Below, piece by piece: positions 16,310-24,676 of a stretch of DNA of 55,073 nucleotides (position 1 is the stretch's first letter; each line of letters begins with the position of its first letter). Below the pieces are notes generated by a model, which saw only the letters and a program-made list of their open reading frames with translations, searched no databases and had not been told where the DNA came from. This stretch comes from Lachnospiraceae bacterium (GTDB taxonomy: Bacteria; Bacillota; Clostridia; Lachnospirales; Lachnospiraceae), in contig SVEN01000013.1 in the NCBI GenBank assembly GCA_015057365.1, forward strand, positions 1-55,073, in the 5' to 3' direction. The translations under genes and the position numbers were made by a program.

Positions 16310-17455
16310 ATGGAAAACAACGAAAAGAAAATGACCAGCTATGAACGCAAGGTCTTAGCAAAAGAAGAAGCAGCAAAACGTGAAAAGAAGAAGGCGGCGC
16401 TTTCCATCATCGCTACCGTAGCGATTGTTGCATGCCTTGCCGCATTGCTTATCGTAGTACCGTTTGTAAAGAGCAGAGAGAAGTTTAAGGAATACTTTCA
16501 AATTAACAACGAATCGGTTTCCGAGTTAGAGTTTAACTTCCACAAGACTACAATTATCAACACCAACGCAACCTATTTACAGTACTTCGGAATGTCTTCC
16601 ATTGAGGACCTGGACACCATGGTATATGATGAAAAAACAGGTCTTACCTGGGCAGATTATTTCACCGAACGTGCCGCAGAGTCTATCAAGGAAAACAGAG
16701 CCTTGATTGCAGACGCAAAGGCAAAGGGTGTTGACCTTGATGTAAGTGATGAGTACAAGACATATATCGATGAAATCAAAACACTTGCCACACAGAACGA
16801 AATGAGCACCGATTCTTACCTTACCGCTTTATTCGGCGCAAAGGAAAGAGAATTAAAGGACATTATCAAGGACAACCTTGCGGCAGTAAAGTATTCCGAG
16901 TATCTGTATGAGCAGAACGAAGCTACCGATGCCGATGCACAGGCAGAGTACGATGCAAACAAGAACACCTACGATGCGGTAGACTATCGTGTACTGGCAT
17001 TCACTCCGGAGATTCCGAAGGATGCGGACGAAGCTACCATTAAGACCATTAAGGATGAAAACAAAGCAAAGGCTGAGGAAATGTTAGCTAAGATTAAGGC
17101 AGGCGAAGACTTCGAAACTCTTTGTGCTACCTACGCTCCGGAAGACCAGCGTACCAACTATGCAGATTCCGAAACCGACGCTTCTCTTGTAACCGGTGAA
17201 TCCTCCAGCTTTGCATACGGTCCGTACAGCAAGTGGTTATTCGAGGATGCACGTACCGAGGGCGAGATGGATATCTATACCGACGAAGCGACCGATACTC
17301 ACTATGTATTGCACTTTATCAAGCGTTACATGCCGGAAAATATCTTAGACAGCATCAAGCAGGATTTAACCTACAACGCAGTTATGGATTATGTTGCCGA
17401 AGTATCTAAGGACTACACCATCTCCGATCCGGACGACAATCTTCCGACACTGTAA
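16310..17455 (+). CDS. Membrane-anchored PrsA/SurA-like foldase with degenerate PPIC region
   Basis: 381 residues. A charged cytoplasmic N-terminus of about 28 residues precedes one membrane anchor (AALSIIATVAIVACLAALLI, about 29-52); there is no lipobox, unlike PrsA. Outside is a helical SurA_N-like region (about 60-220), then a parvulin-like region (about 230-345) with AEEMLAKIKAGEDFETLCAT and THYVLHFIKR. Role by family: prolyl isomerase/chaperone for secreted proteins, which would suit the many exported enzymes here. Isomerase activity is uncertain because the parvulin core is short. Confidence 0.75.
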   Translation: MENNEKKMTSYERKVLAKEEAAKREKKKAALSIIATVAIVACLAALLIVVPFVKSREKFKEYFQINNESVSELEFNFHKTTIINTNATYLQYFGMSSIEDLDTMVYDEKTGLTWADYFTERAAESIKENRALIADAKAKGVDLDVSDEYKTYIDEIKTLATQNEMSTDSYLTALFGAKERELKDIIKDNLAAVKYSEYLYEQNEATDADAQAEYDANKNTYDAVDYRVLAFTPEIPKDADEATIKTIKDENKAKAEEMLAKIKAGEDFETLCATYAPEDQRTNYADSETDASLVTGESSSFAYGPYSKWLFEDARTEGEMDIYTDEATDTHYVLHFIKRYMPENILDSIKQDLTYNAVMDYVAEVSKDYTISDPDDNLPTL

Positions 17456-17474
17456 TTTTCACCCACAACTATTT

Positions 17475-17504
17475 AAGAGCAGGTTCCTAAGGGACCTGCT
17501 CTTT
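17475..17504 (+). terminator. Terminator after the foldase gene
   Basis: AAGAGCAGGT...ACCTGCTCTT followed by TTTCGTC. Confidence 0.85.
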
Positions 17505-17532
17505 TTCGTCAAGAAGGGGACCGCGTCAATTC

Positions 17533-17736
17533 GGTAAATGCGCGGTGGCATCGGGCGTGGCGGGTTCTTGCGATGTGTTCGAAATCTCCCTGCTCGCTTC
17601 GACACACAAATATGTATTCTGTTTTTTGCATTTCCCGAAGGGGCGCGTTGCGCTCAGCAAAAAGAGGAATACATATTTGTGCGTCGAGGCTTCAGAAGTT
17701 TTCTGCACATCGCAAGAACGGGACCGCGCATTTACC
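17533..17736 (-). repeat. Nested inverted-repeat element, copy B (divergent)
   Basis: Three stacked arm pairs: 17533-17546 with 17723-17736, 17564-17577 with 17706-17719 (both perfect 14 bp), and 17601-17619 with 17667-17685 (18 of 19). The apex, read on the minus strand, contains CGCCCCTTCGGGAAATGC, close to block 3 of copies A and C. The right arms overlap the terminator of the gene at 17757. No protein is encoded. Confidence 0.7.
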
Positions 17737-17752
17737 TATGCGACAGTCCCGT
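17718..17752 (-). terminator. Terminator after MgtC-like gene
   Basis: Minus strand ACGGGAC...GTCCCGT with an inner GCAT-AGGTAA-ATGC stem, then TCTTG. It overlaps the right arm of the nested repeat. Confidence 0.5.
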
Positions 17753-17756
17753 CTTC

Positions 17757-18449
17757 TTACAATTCTTCTACATAGCGTACTCGCTCCACTTCGCTGAGCA
17801 TCTGTAATATCTCCGCGTGAGGCTTTTTCTTCGGCAACCGCAACGTACATAAAATCGCGGTTCCGTTATCATCCACACCGTTGGATCTCGTCATTTCCAA
17901 ATCGCTGATACGGAAGCCCTGGTCTTTCGCAAACCGGATAAACACTCCCACATCCGACATTTTCTCAAACTCTACATATAAATTGATTACCTTTGTGGAG
18001 GCCATTACCCAGTCATCCAGGCGCTGCAACAAAGCCATAACCACAAATATCAGTACACAACCAACCACCGCTCCGGTGTAAAATCCGATTCCCAGCGACA
18101 AACCCACACAAGCCGCAGCCCAAAGTCCCGCTGCCGTAGTCAATCCTTTTACCCTATTTCGTCCCGTCACGATAATGGTACCTGCGCCCAAGAAACCGAT
18201 GCCGGAAACAACCTGAGCGCCCATACGGGCCGGATCCGTGCCGGCATACAACTCGGAAATATACAGATTCGTAATCATAACCAGTGCCGCCCCCATACAA
18301 ACCAGCATATACGTACGGAAGCCGGCCGGGCGCTTCTTGCGTCCTCGTTCCACTCCCAAAATGCCGCCACACAACAGTGACAGCATCAGCCGTACCGTTA
18401 CCGATACGGCATTTAATTCCTTCAAAACACTCGGGATATACTCTTCCAA
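17757..18449 (-). CDS. MgtC/SapB family membrane protein
   Basis: 230 residues from a TTG start at 18449, chosen because AAAGGGGGAATCGG lies just before it and it starts 13 bases after the upstream stop. The N-terminal half has about five membrane segments with the family core LLCGGILGVERGRKKRPAGF, RTYMLVCMGAALVM and VVSGIGFLGAGTI. The C-terminal half (about 150-230) is a soluble ACT-like domain. Family role: magnesium homeostasis or stress adaptation; the exact function is unknown. Confidence 0.88.
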   Translation of the reverse strand: MEEYIPSVLKELNAVSVTVRLMLSLLCGGILGVERGRKKRPAGFRTYMLVCMGAALVMITNLYISELYAGTDPARMGAQVVSGIGFLGAGTIIVTGRNRVKGLTTAAGLWAAACVGLSLGIGFYTGAVVGCVLIFVVMALLQRLDDWVMASTKVINLYVEFEKMSDVGVFIRFAKDQGFRISDLEMTRSNGVDDNGTAILCTLRLPKKKPHAEILQMLSEVERVRYVEEL

Positions 18450-18462
18450 ACCGATTCCCCCT

Positions 18463-19713
18463 TTATTCCATATACCAACATTCTGCGTGCGCCGCTCCCA
18501 CACCTCTTACCTTTTCCTCATACGGACACTGTTCCGGGAAATTCTTCAACGAATTTTTCACTGCATAAGAAGACGCATCCGTCCAGGTAATCACCCGGTA
18601 CTCTCCCCGTGCCGCACCGCTCAGAGCCTCCGGCACCTGTTCTGCATTCAGAAGGCTGATACTCAAAAAACCTTCCGTTGTCAAAAGCATTTTCTGAGAT
18701 TCATCGGAAATTCTCGTAAATCCCAAACGGTCCATATACGGCAACTGCTTTCCCGCCGCATCTACTTTCCAATAATACGGATTGCGTACAAACTCGTAGT
18801 AATTCCCCTTTACATTGTCGGCACCCTCTTCCGTAGAAAGCACGTAAGGATTTAAGGTCGGCACTCCCTTGGTATTCCAGGCATTTGCCACCGTCTCCCG
18901 TAACATCTCCGCCGTGTTTGCATACCCCATATCCGCAGCCTTCGCCTTTGCTGCATCCTCTCCCATATACTCCGGCAAAAGATTCACATGATAATGCTCC
19001 GGCGCAAAACAAATCCCTCCCTGTGCCAACAGTTCATTCAAAAACTCCGGCTTGGATGACGGGAACACCACCTCAAAGCTGTAAGCATCCAGCTTTTTCA
19101 TAACGGCCCGTTCCTTCTTGGAACCGTTTCCCACGGTAAAACACTGCCATAAAGTCTCTCCGAAAGTCTCCGGCAAACACATCTCTTCGTAAAAAAACAC
19201 ACAGTCATCCGACGTAAACAAAACACCGTCCGACCACCGCAGGCCCTCTCTGAGATAAATCGTATACTTTGTAAAATCGGAATTTACCGTATAAGACTTT
19301 GCAATATTCGGCGCAATCGTCCCATCTTCGGCATAGCAAAACAAACCTTCGGATACAAGCGCTCCGGTTAACGTATCCGCATTCTCCGTCGCAAACTGTA
19401 CATCCGCTCCGTATACCCCCGTAAGCATCTTGTCTACGATTACAACATCCGCTTCTTTCGGAAGACGCCGCTCCACCGCAGGCAACGCCCTTGCTTCCAC
19501 TGCCTGCTGTAACATCAAAGCCTCCGAATAAGTGTCAAATCCGCTCACAGGAGTCTCGGTTCCTTCCGGATGATTCTCGCCGGTCTGCACATCACTTGCC
19601 CCTGATGTGGGCGTAGTTCCCTCCGGCACCTCACCGCCTTCTTTACAACCGGAACATACGCACAACGCAAAAAGTGTCACTACCAGTATTCCGGTACGAT
19701 ACAATCTCCTCAT
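18463..19713 (-). CDS. Solute-binding lipoprotein (family 5), lacking the C-terminal lobe
   Basis: 416 residues. The lipoprotein signal ends FALCVCSGCKEGG. Family 5 motifs are clear: SDFTKYTIYLREGLRWSDG, DCVFFYEEMC and YWKVDAAGKQLPYMDRLGF. Members with this last motif usually run to about 600 residues; here the protein ends soon after, at CWYME, so the half that completes the binding cleft is missing. No continuation is seen in other frames before the MgtC-like gene. It may be a decayed gene, a domain-level truncation, or a reduced signalling receptor. Confidence 0.75.
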   Translation of the reverse strand: MRRLYRTGILVVTLFALCVCSGCKEGGEVPEGTTPTSGASDVQTGENHPEGTETPVSGFDTYSEALMLQQAVEARALPAVERRLPKEADVVIVDKMLTGVYGADVQFATENADTLTGALVSEGLFCYAEDGTIAPNIAKSYTVNSDFTKYTIYLREGLRWSDGVLFTSDDCVFFYEEMCLPETFGETLWQCFTVGNGSKKERAVMKKLDAYSFEVVFPSSKPEFLNELLAQGGICFAPEHYHVNLLPEYMGEDAAKAKAADMGYANTAEMLRETVANAWNTKGVPTLNPYVLSTEEGADNVKGNYYEFVRNPYYWKVDAAGKQLPYMDRLGFTRISDESQKMLLTTEGFLSISLLNAEQVPEALSGAARGEYRVITWTDASSYAVKNSLKNFPEQCPYEEKVRGVGAAHAECWYME

Positions 19714-19790
19714 TTCAGCCTCCTATTATTAACCGGTCTATACATCCGATCTTCTTCTCATTACAAACTCTCTTTGTCTTCGCGGATATT

Positions 19791-19819
19791 ATTCTATCAT
19801 GCATTTTCCCACTCGGCAA
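19791..19819 (-). promoter_or_regulatory. Promoter of the truncated binding protein-mgtC pair
   Basis: Minus strand TTGCCG, 17 bases, TAGAAT, about 80 bases before the ATG. Confidence 0.5.
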
Positions 19820-19856
19820 GCCCTTTGAAAAACTTAGTTTCCCATAGAGTATAGAA

Positions 19857-19888
19857 ATGCCCCAAAAGCCCGAAGACTCTTGGGACAT
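19857..19888 (-). terminator. Terminator after chemoreceptor gene
   Basis: Minus strand 14-bp stem ATGTCCCAAGAGTC / GGCTTTTGGGGCAT with a TTCG tetraloop, then TTTCTAT. Confidence 0.88.
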
Positions 19889-19903
19889 CCGAAAAGCTTT
19901 CCC

Positions 19904-22591
19904 TTAGTAACGGAATGCCTGCAATGCTTCCTGAAGCTTTCTTGCTTCGTCATTTAATACCGTAGATGCATCCGACAAATCCTCTACTGCCTTTAACTGG
20001 AGGTCAACCATATTCTGTACTTCCTCGGAAGCCGCGGAGGTCTCCTCGGATACCGCGGAAATACTGCTGATTGCATCTACCGTTATACTCTGTGCTTCAC
20101 TGATGCTCTCCACACCGTTGGAAATGTTAGCGAGACGCGCTGTCATCTCTTCTACGTTCTCACCGATATTCTTAAACAGCGATATCGCATTCTGCAACGC
20201 CACGCTCTGGGAAGCAACAACTTCTTCCGCCTGAGCCACGGTCTGAGCGGTTCCCTCGGTCTGCTTCTTGATACCGTTTACAATACCTGCGATTTCGTTT
20301 GCCGCTTCTACGGACTGCTCCGCAAGTCTGCGAATCTCGTCCGCAACCACCGCAAACCCCCGACCTGCCTCACCGGCACGGGCTGCTTCAATGGAAGCGT
20401 TGAGAGAAAGCAAATTGGTCTGTTCCGCAATATCGTTAATTACACCGATAATCTTTCCGATGGAAAGAGACTCTTCCGCAAGGGCATCCATATCTACGGT
20501 AATCCGTTTTGTAATAGACGCTGTCTCTTCTCCCTTGGTTTCCAGAACACCGATGGCGTCCATACCGTTTTCTACCGCTATCTTCGCGCTCTTTGCCAAT
20601 TCATCGATGGCAACGGCATCCGCCTTAACCTCGTTGATACGATCTCCCAATTCCTCACTCTGAATCAGGCAACGTTCGGAATCCTCTGCCTGCTGTACAA
20701 TACCGTTTCGAATCTCCATAATGGAGGTCGTAATATTCTGTGTTGCCGTTAACAGCTTCGCGGAGGTATCCTCTACCCCGGCGGCGGAGCTGCCTACATT
20801 ATCCGCTGCCACGGAGGTCTGCTCCACCATACCCTTCATATTGGTAACGGTTTTATTTGCACATGCAACCAACGCACCGAACTCATCTCTGCGTTTCGTC
20901 TTCATCTTCGCCGTCAGGTCACCTCTTGCCACCTTATCCAGACCTGCCATGGTACGCTTCATTGCCTTTGCATAAGAGGTTGCCACCCAGATACCCAGTA
21001 ATACGGAGCATGCTGCGGAAAATACCACAACTACAACCGCAAGAATCTTAATGGAATTGGCACTGGCAATAATCTCGCTCCGCGGAATCGCTCCGCAAAG
21101 GAATGCACCGCTGTCACCGATCGGAGAACAAATAATCAAATACCGGTCTCCGTCAATCTTTGCATAGCCGCTGGCCATGTTATAATCACCAACCGCCGCC
21201 TCGTATACCTTTTTATCTACAAAATAGGACTTTTCGGAAAGTCCCTCCGAAGTAACACTAAGCTCCGTCCCATCCGGGGAAACAATACCGAACATACTTC
21301 CCTCCGCCAGTTCGATTCCCATTAAGGTATCCACAAGCATTGAGGTCTGAATATCCGCGGACACATAACCGATATCCTTTCCCATAGCATTTACCATCTT
21401 TGTGGTAACCGCCATAAAATAAGTATCCTTGGACAGTCCCAACTGACCGTCCACAAATTCGTGCCGTGCGGACCAGTAGTACTGTTTTCCGGATGCCAGA
21501 AAATCAGCTCCGTCCGTACTTGCCGCAAAGGCCGCCGCTCTGTCCTCTCCATCAAATTTACCGTCGGATGCATAGGACTGACCGTAACCGGAAATCACCG
21601 CTATGTTTCCGATAATGGACTCGTTATCTCCGCCCAGGGTACCGACCAGCGCCTTAATTGCATTGATTGCATCGCTTTCCGCCTTGGCTCCCTGTTTTAA
21701 ATTACCTGCGTAATACAAGGAAATATCACTGCTGGCATTGATCTGGTCCATTTTCGACTCAACCGTATCAAATACCAATGCCAAATGCTCGGCTTTCGCA
21801 TTGATGGTAGAGCCTGCTGCCTCCTCGTAGTTGGACTGCAGCGCCTTGGAAGCACTGGAAGAACATACAACACCGAGAATAATAATGAAAACAAGCGGCA
21901 CACAAAACATGGTAATAAGCTGTGTCCGGATACTCTTCATCTTCTTCCCTTTGCCGCCGCTTCCGAACTCCGGCAATTTTGCCAGGAGATTCTTTATAAA
22001 AGCAATCGCCTTATTCTCGCCCTTTTCTCCCTCAGACTTCTCTGCACCTTCCGGAACTCCGTCCGCGGACTTTGCTGTCTTTTTCGGAAGTTTTATCTTC
22101 GGAAGCTTGATTCCCTTTACCTTCGCAAGAACAGTTGTCATCACGTTGGCTTTCGGAGCTGTTTCCTCCTTCACTTTCGGAGTCTTGACCTTCGGAACTT
22201 TTTCCTTTTTCTCCTCCGTTGCCTCTGCCTTGACAGTTTCATCTATCTTCTCCTCCGGTGCCTCTGCCTTGACAGTTTCTTCTATTTTCTCCTCCGGTGC
22301 CTCTGCCTTGACAATTTCTTCTATTTTCTCCTCCGACACCTTCGTCTTCGGCTCTGTTGCTTTCTTTTCCTTCGGAGTCTTTGCTTTCGGCTCTTTCTTC
22401 TCCTTCGGTTCCTTCTTCTCCTTCGGTTCCTTCTTCTCCTTCGGCTCTTTCTTCTCCTTCGGTTCCTTCTTTTCTTTCGGCTCTTTCTCTTCTTTTACCT
22501 TCGTTTCCTTCGCCTTCTTCTCTTTTTCTTTGGCCTTTTCTTCTCGCTCCTCAGCACGAAGAAACTCCAGTAAATCCTTATCTTTTTCCAT
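19904..22591 (-). CDS. Methyl-accepting chemotaxis protein with long charged N-terminal extension
   Basis: 895 residues from ATG 22591 (after AGCAAGGAGGTTTACGAA). Residues 1-215 are cytoplasmic and highly charged: about six KEKKEP units (37-68), then three EEKIEE/DTVKAEAP units (88-125). TM1 is at about 224-247, a Cache-like extracellular sensor at about 250-515, TM2 near 520, then HAMP and the signalling domain. The tip contains [20 protein letters not shown], the receptor hairpin that binds CheA/CheW. The extension is not part of standard receptors and may be a tether or protein-interaction tail. It has its own strong promoter. Confidence 0.93.
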   Translation of the reverse strand: MEKDKDLLEFLRAEEREEKAKEKEKKAKETKVKEEKEPKEKKEPKEKKEPKEKKEPKEKKEPKEKKEPKAKTPKEKKATEPKTKVSEEKIEEIVKAEAPEEKIEETVKAEAPEEKIDETVKAEATEEKKEKVPKVKTPKVKEETAPKANVMTTVLAKVKGIKLPKIKLPKKTAKSADGVPEGAEKSEGEKGENKAIAFIKNLLAKLPEFGSGGKGKKMKSIRTQLITMFCVPLVFIIILGVVCSSSASKALQSNYEEAAGSTINAKAEHLALVFDTVESKMDQINASSDISLYYAGNLKQGAKAESDAINAIKALVGTLGGDNESIIGNIAVISGYGQSYASDGKFDGEDRAAAFAASTDGADFLASGKQYYWSARHEFVDGQLGLSKDTYFMAVTTKMVNAMGKDIGYVSADIQTSMLVDTLMGIELAEGSMFGIVSPDGTELSVTSEGLSEKSYFVDKKVYEAAVGDYNMASGYAKIDGDRYLIICSPIGDSGAFLCGAIPRSEIIASANSIKILAVVVVVFSAACSVLLGIWVATSYAKAMKRTMAGLDKVARGDLTAKMKTKRRDEFGALVACANKTVTNMKGMVEQTSVAADNVGSSAAGVEDTSAKLLTATQNITTSIMEIRNGIVQQAEDSERCLIQSEELGDRINEVKADAVAIDELAKSAKIAVENGMDAIGVLETKGEETASITKRITVDMDALAEESLSIGKIIGVINDIAEQTNLLSLNASIEAARAGEAGRGFAVVADEIRRLAEQSVEAANEIAGIVNGIKKQTEGTAQTVAQAEEVVASQSVALQNAISLFKNIGENVEEMTARLANISNGVESISEAQSITVDAISSISAVSEETSAASEEVQNMVDLQLKAVEDLSDASTVLNDEARKLQEALQAFRY
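22388..22490 (-). repeat. 18-base tandem repeats coding KEKKEP units
   Basis: The stretch is built of about five to six near-identical 18-base units (minus strand AAGGAGAAGAAAGAGCCG-like) within the chemoreceptor N-terminus. Copy number could vary by slippage. Confidence 0.8.
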
Positions 22592-22664
22592 TTCGTAAAC
22601 CTCCTTGCTACAATTCGGTATGCGATTTATCTCTTTGTCAGACACTCCTTCCAATCATACTCCA

Positions 22665-22693
22665 ATTATACTCTATTTTGTCAGAAACTTCAA
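22665..22693 (-). promoter_or_regulatory. Promoter of the chemoreceptor gene
   Basis: Minus strand TTGAAG, 17 bases, TATAAT. A sigma-A type promoter rather than a flagellar sigma-28 one. Confidence 0.75.
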
Positions 22694-22826
22694 TACAAAA
22701 ATAGAATTGTTATAACATTTCACAATAAAAACGGAAAGAAAAAAATAAATTATTTTTCAAAATAGGCTTTTCTTTTTCATTAAAACACCGTATAATAGAA
22801 TCAGTATCATAGAAAGGAGCATTCCA

Positions 22827-23090
22827 ATGAAAAAAGTATTTAAGTTCTTTGCTGCTTTAGCTTCCCTGGCTGCGGTTGCCGGCGGCGCATATCTCGTTTA
22901 TAAAAACTTCTTCGCAAAGGAAGAAGAGGACTTCGATTTCGAGGACAGCTTCGACGACGAAGATACCATGGCTTCCCGTGAGTATGTTTCCATTAACATT
23001 ACGACCGATGAAACCGAAGAAGAGGACGAAGTTTCCATGGACGCAGAGGTTTCCGATGAGGTATCTTCTGATGCCGTAGACGCAGAATAA
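22827..23090 (+). CDS. Small membrane-anchored acidic protein
   Basis: 87 residues. One N-terminal membrane segment (about 4-28, FKFFAALASLAAVAGGAYLV) is followed by a very acidic tail (DFDFEDSFDDEDTM, DETEEEDE). SD AAAGGAGCATTCCA precedes the ATG, and TATAAT lies at 22791-22796. Similar short proteins occur in Lachnospiraceae, but I recognise no family and no function. It is bounded by its own promoter and terminator, so it is a genuine monocistronic gene. Confidence 0.75.
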   Translation: MKKVFKFFAALASLAAVAGGAYLVYKNFFAKEEEDFDFEDSFDDEDTMASREYVSINITTDETEEEDEVSMDAEVSDEVSSDAVDAE

Positions 23091-23108
23091 TTTTTACACA
23101 CAAACCAA

Positions 23109-23152
23109 AAGGATGTTGCGACACACCGACCGGTGTACACAACATCCTTTTT
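23109..23152. terminator. Bidirectional terminator
   Basis: AAAGGATGTTG...CAACATCCTTTTTTG, with an inner CACCG/CGGTG stem. It has T runs on both strands and can serve the small + gene and the anti-sigma gene at 23189. Confidence 0.85.
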
Positions 23153-23188
23153 TGTGATATTATCCTGTTTTAAAGCATCTTTTGACGC

Positions 23189-24058
23189 CTACTCCGTATA
23201 AAACCGTGCCGTATCTCCCAAAAGGCCCCAAAGAACTCCTTTGCTCGTCTCAATCCGGACAATTCCGTCCAACGGATACTCACAATAAATCGTTTTTCCG
23301 TTGCCGTTTGCGCATTCCAGACTGTAGCTGTAGGCACCGCTCTCCGGAAGCGTTTCACCAAACACATCCATGGCGGCCGCAAGCTCCCTGAAAAGCTCCT
23401 TTTCCCAAGTCGTATCTCTCTGCACGAATTCCCAGTATTCCGCCTCGCCCGGCTCTGCGCCTACTGCGGTTAAGGCTTCTGCCAGTTCCGCAGACAATAT
23501 CGTTACGGTACCCTCTAACACATTTTCGTTTTTAGCGGTTGCTTGCGGTCTGCCACGATCCTCCTGCACCACAGCGTCACCTTCCGGCGCAACCTCTACG
23601 GCATCACTCATATCCTCTGCAGCATCGTGCTTATCCCCCGCACCGTTGGTACTGTAGGAATACTGCATGGTTCCGTCCGCATTGTCTACTACGGAAATAC
23701 CCGCGCTTTCGGTTTTATCCGCCGTCATCAGACCTTTATTCCCGGCCCCATTGTCATAGACTGCCTCCATCTGAACCGAATCCCCGGCAGTTACTCCCCC
23801 GCGTAATACGCCTACGCCTAACACTATCACAAACAATGCCGCTGCCGCCACACTGATATATTTTACTGCCGGAAGCTTTCTCTTTGCGGCTTTCTCAAAA
23901 GAAATCACCTTGGAGTTATCCTCCTCCGCCACACGACGTAACGTCTTCTGTATCAGGTCTTCGCTGACACAAAGACGTTCCGTATCAAGGGCCTTATCCA
24001 AAAGTGCATAGAGTTCCTCATCCTGCATTTCGTCCCGATTCTGCAATAAATTATCCAT
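23189..24058 (-). CDS. Membrane-anchored anti-sigma factor candidate (ECF pair 2)
   Basis: 289 residues from MDNLLQNRDEMQDEELYALL (ATG 24058, one base after the sigma stop, AGGAGG within the sigma 3' end). Cytoplasmic residues 1-60, one membrane segment at about 63-87, then an extracellular region of about 200 residues with a low-complexity acidic middle and a C-terminal part of unknown fold (from about 190). There is no zinc-binding HxxxCxxC motif. Identity rests on topology and position after an ECF sigma gene. Confidence 0.7.
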   Translation of the reverse strand: MDNLLQNRDEMQDEELYALLDKALDTERLCVSEDLIQKTLRRVAEEDNSKVISFEKAAKRKLPAVKYISVAAAALFVIVLGVGVLRGGVTAGDSVQMEAVYDNGAGNKGLMTADKTESAGISVVDNADGTMQYSYSTNGAGDKHDAAEDMSDAVEVAPEGDAVVQEDRGRPQATAKNENVLEGTVTILSAELAEALTAVGAEPGEAEYWEFVQRDTTWEKELFRELAAAMDVFGETLPESGAYSYSLECANGNGKTIYCEYPLDGIVRIETSKGVLWGLLGDTARFYTE

Positions 24059-24059
24059 C

Positions 24060-24623
24060 CTATGCACCTCCTTTCCATTCTCTCTCAAGAATAACGCGGA
24101 ACTTATCCCTGGCTCGGGACAACCGGCTCTTTACCGTACCCTCGCTAAGGCCAAGCACCCTTGCCGTCTCTGCCACCGACCGTTCTTCAAAATACAAACA
24201 TACCAATACTTCTCTGTATTTTTCCGGAAGCAACAACAGCGCCTTCCGAATCTGTTCTCCGTCCTGCCTACGCTCGATTTCCGTTGTGGTATCCTCCGTC
24301 GGAATCTGAGTTTCTTCCTCATCGGAAAACATGGTCACCCGTCTGGAATACGCACTCTTTAAGTAATCCTTGCAGGCATTCACCGTAATCCGCAAAATCC
24401 ACGTTTTTACGGAACTCTCTCCGCGGAATTCTGCCAGATTTGCATTTACCTTAATGAACACCTCCTGAAAAATATCCTCCGCCGTATCGTAATCCTTCAC
24501 ATAACTGTATGCCATACGAAGAACGTCATTGCCGTAGGTGCGCATCAAATATTCCAGGTCGTATTCTTCTTTTATTTGTCCGGTAGGCAGCGACCGGATT
24601 TCCGGGTCTGCTTTCTTGTTCAT
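24060..24623 (-). CDS. ECF-type RNA polymerase sigma factor (pair 2)
   Basis: 187 residues. Region 2: RMAYSYVKDYDTAEDIFQEV; region 4: LPEKYREVLVCLYFEERSVA followed by GLSEGTVKSRLSRARDKFR. It resembles the SigW/SigV/SigM class. SD GGGGGTAACGT precedes the ATG. A near-perfect ECF promoter (24644-24669) lies directly upstream, so autoregulation is likely. Confidence 0.95.
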   Translation of the reverse strand: MNKKADPEIRSLPTGQIKEEYDLEYLMRTYGNDVLRMAYSYVKDYDTAEDIFQEVFIKVNANLAEFRGESSVKTWILRITVNACKDYLKSAYSRRVTMFSDEEETQIPTEDTTTEIERRQDGEQIRKALLLLPEKYREVLVCLYFEERSVAETARVLGLSEGTVKSRLSRARDKFRVILEREWKGGA

Positions 24624-24643
24624 ACGTTACCCCCTATCAGAAA

Positions 24644-24669
24644 GACGAAATTCTTTTACCTTCGGTTCC
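24644..24669 (-). promoter_or_regulatory. ECF-type promoter of sigma 2
   Basis: Minus strand GGAACC, exactly 16 bases, CGTC. This matches the GGAAC-N16/17-CGTC form used by many ECF sigma factors. It sits in the 53-base gap between the CotH-like gene and the sigma start. Confidence 0.75.
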
Positions 24670-24676
24670 GTTTTTC

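Noticed and set aside
21785..22598. Long + strand frames with Leu/Phe- or Phe/Ser-rich repeats
   Set aside because: Antisense of the Lys/Glu-rich chemoreceptor repeats.
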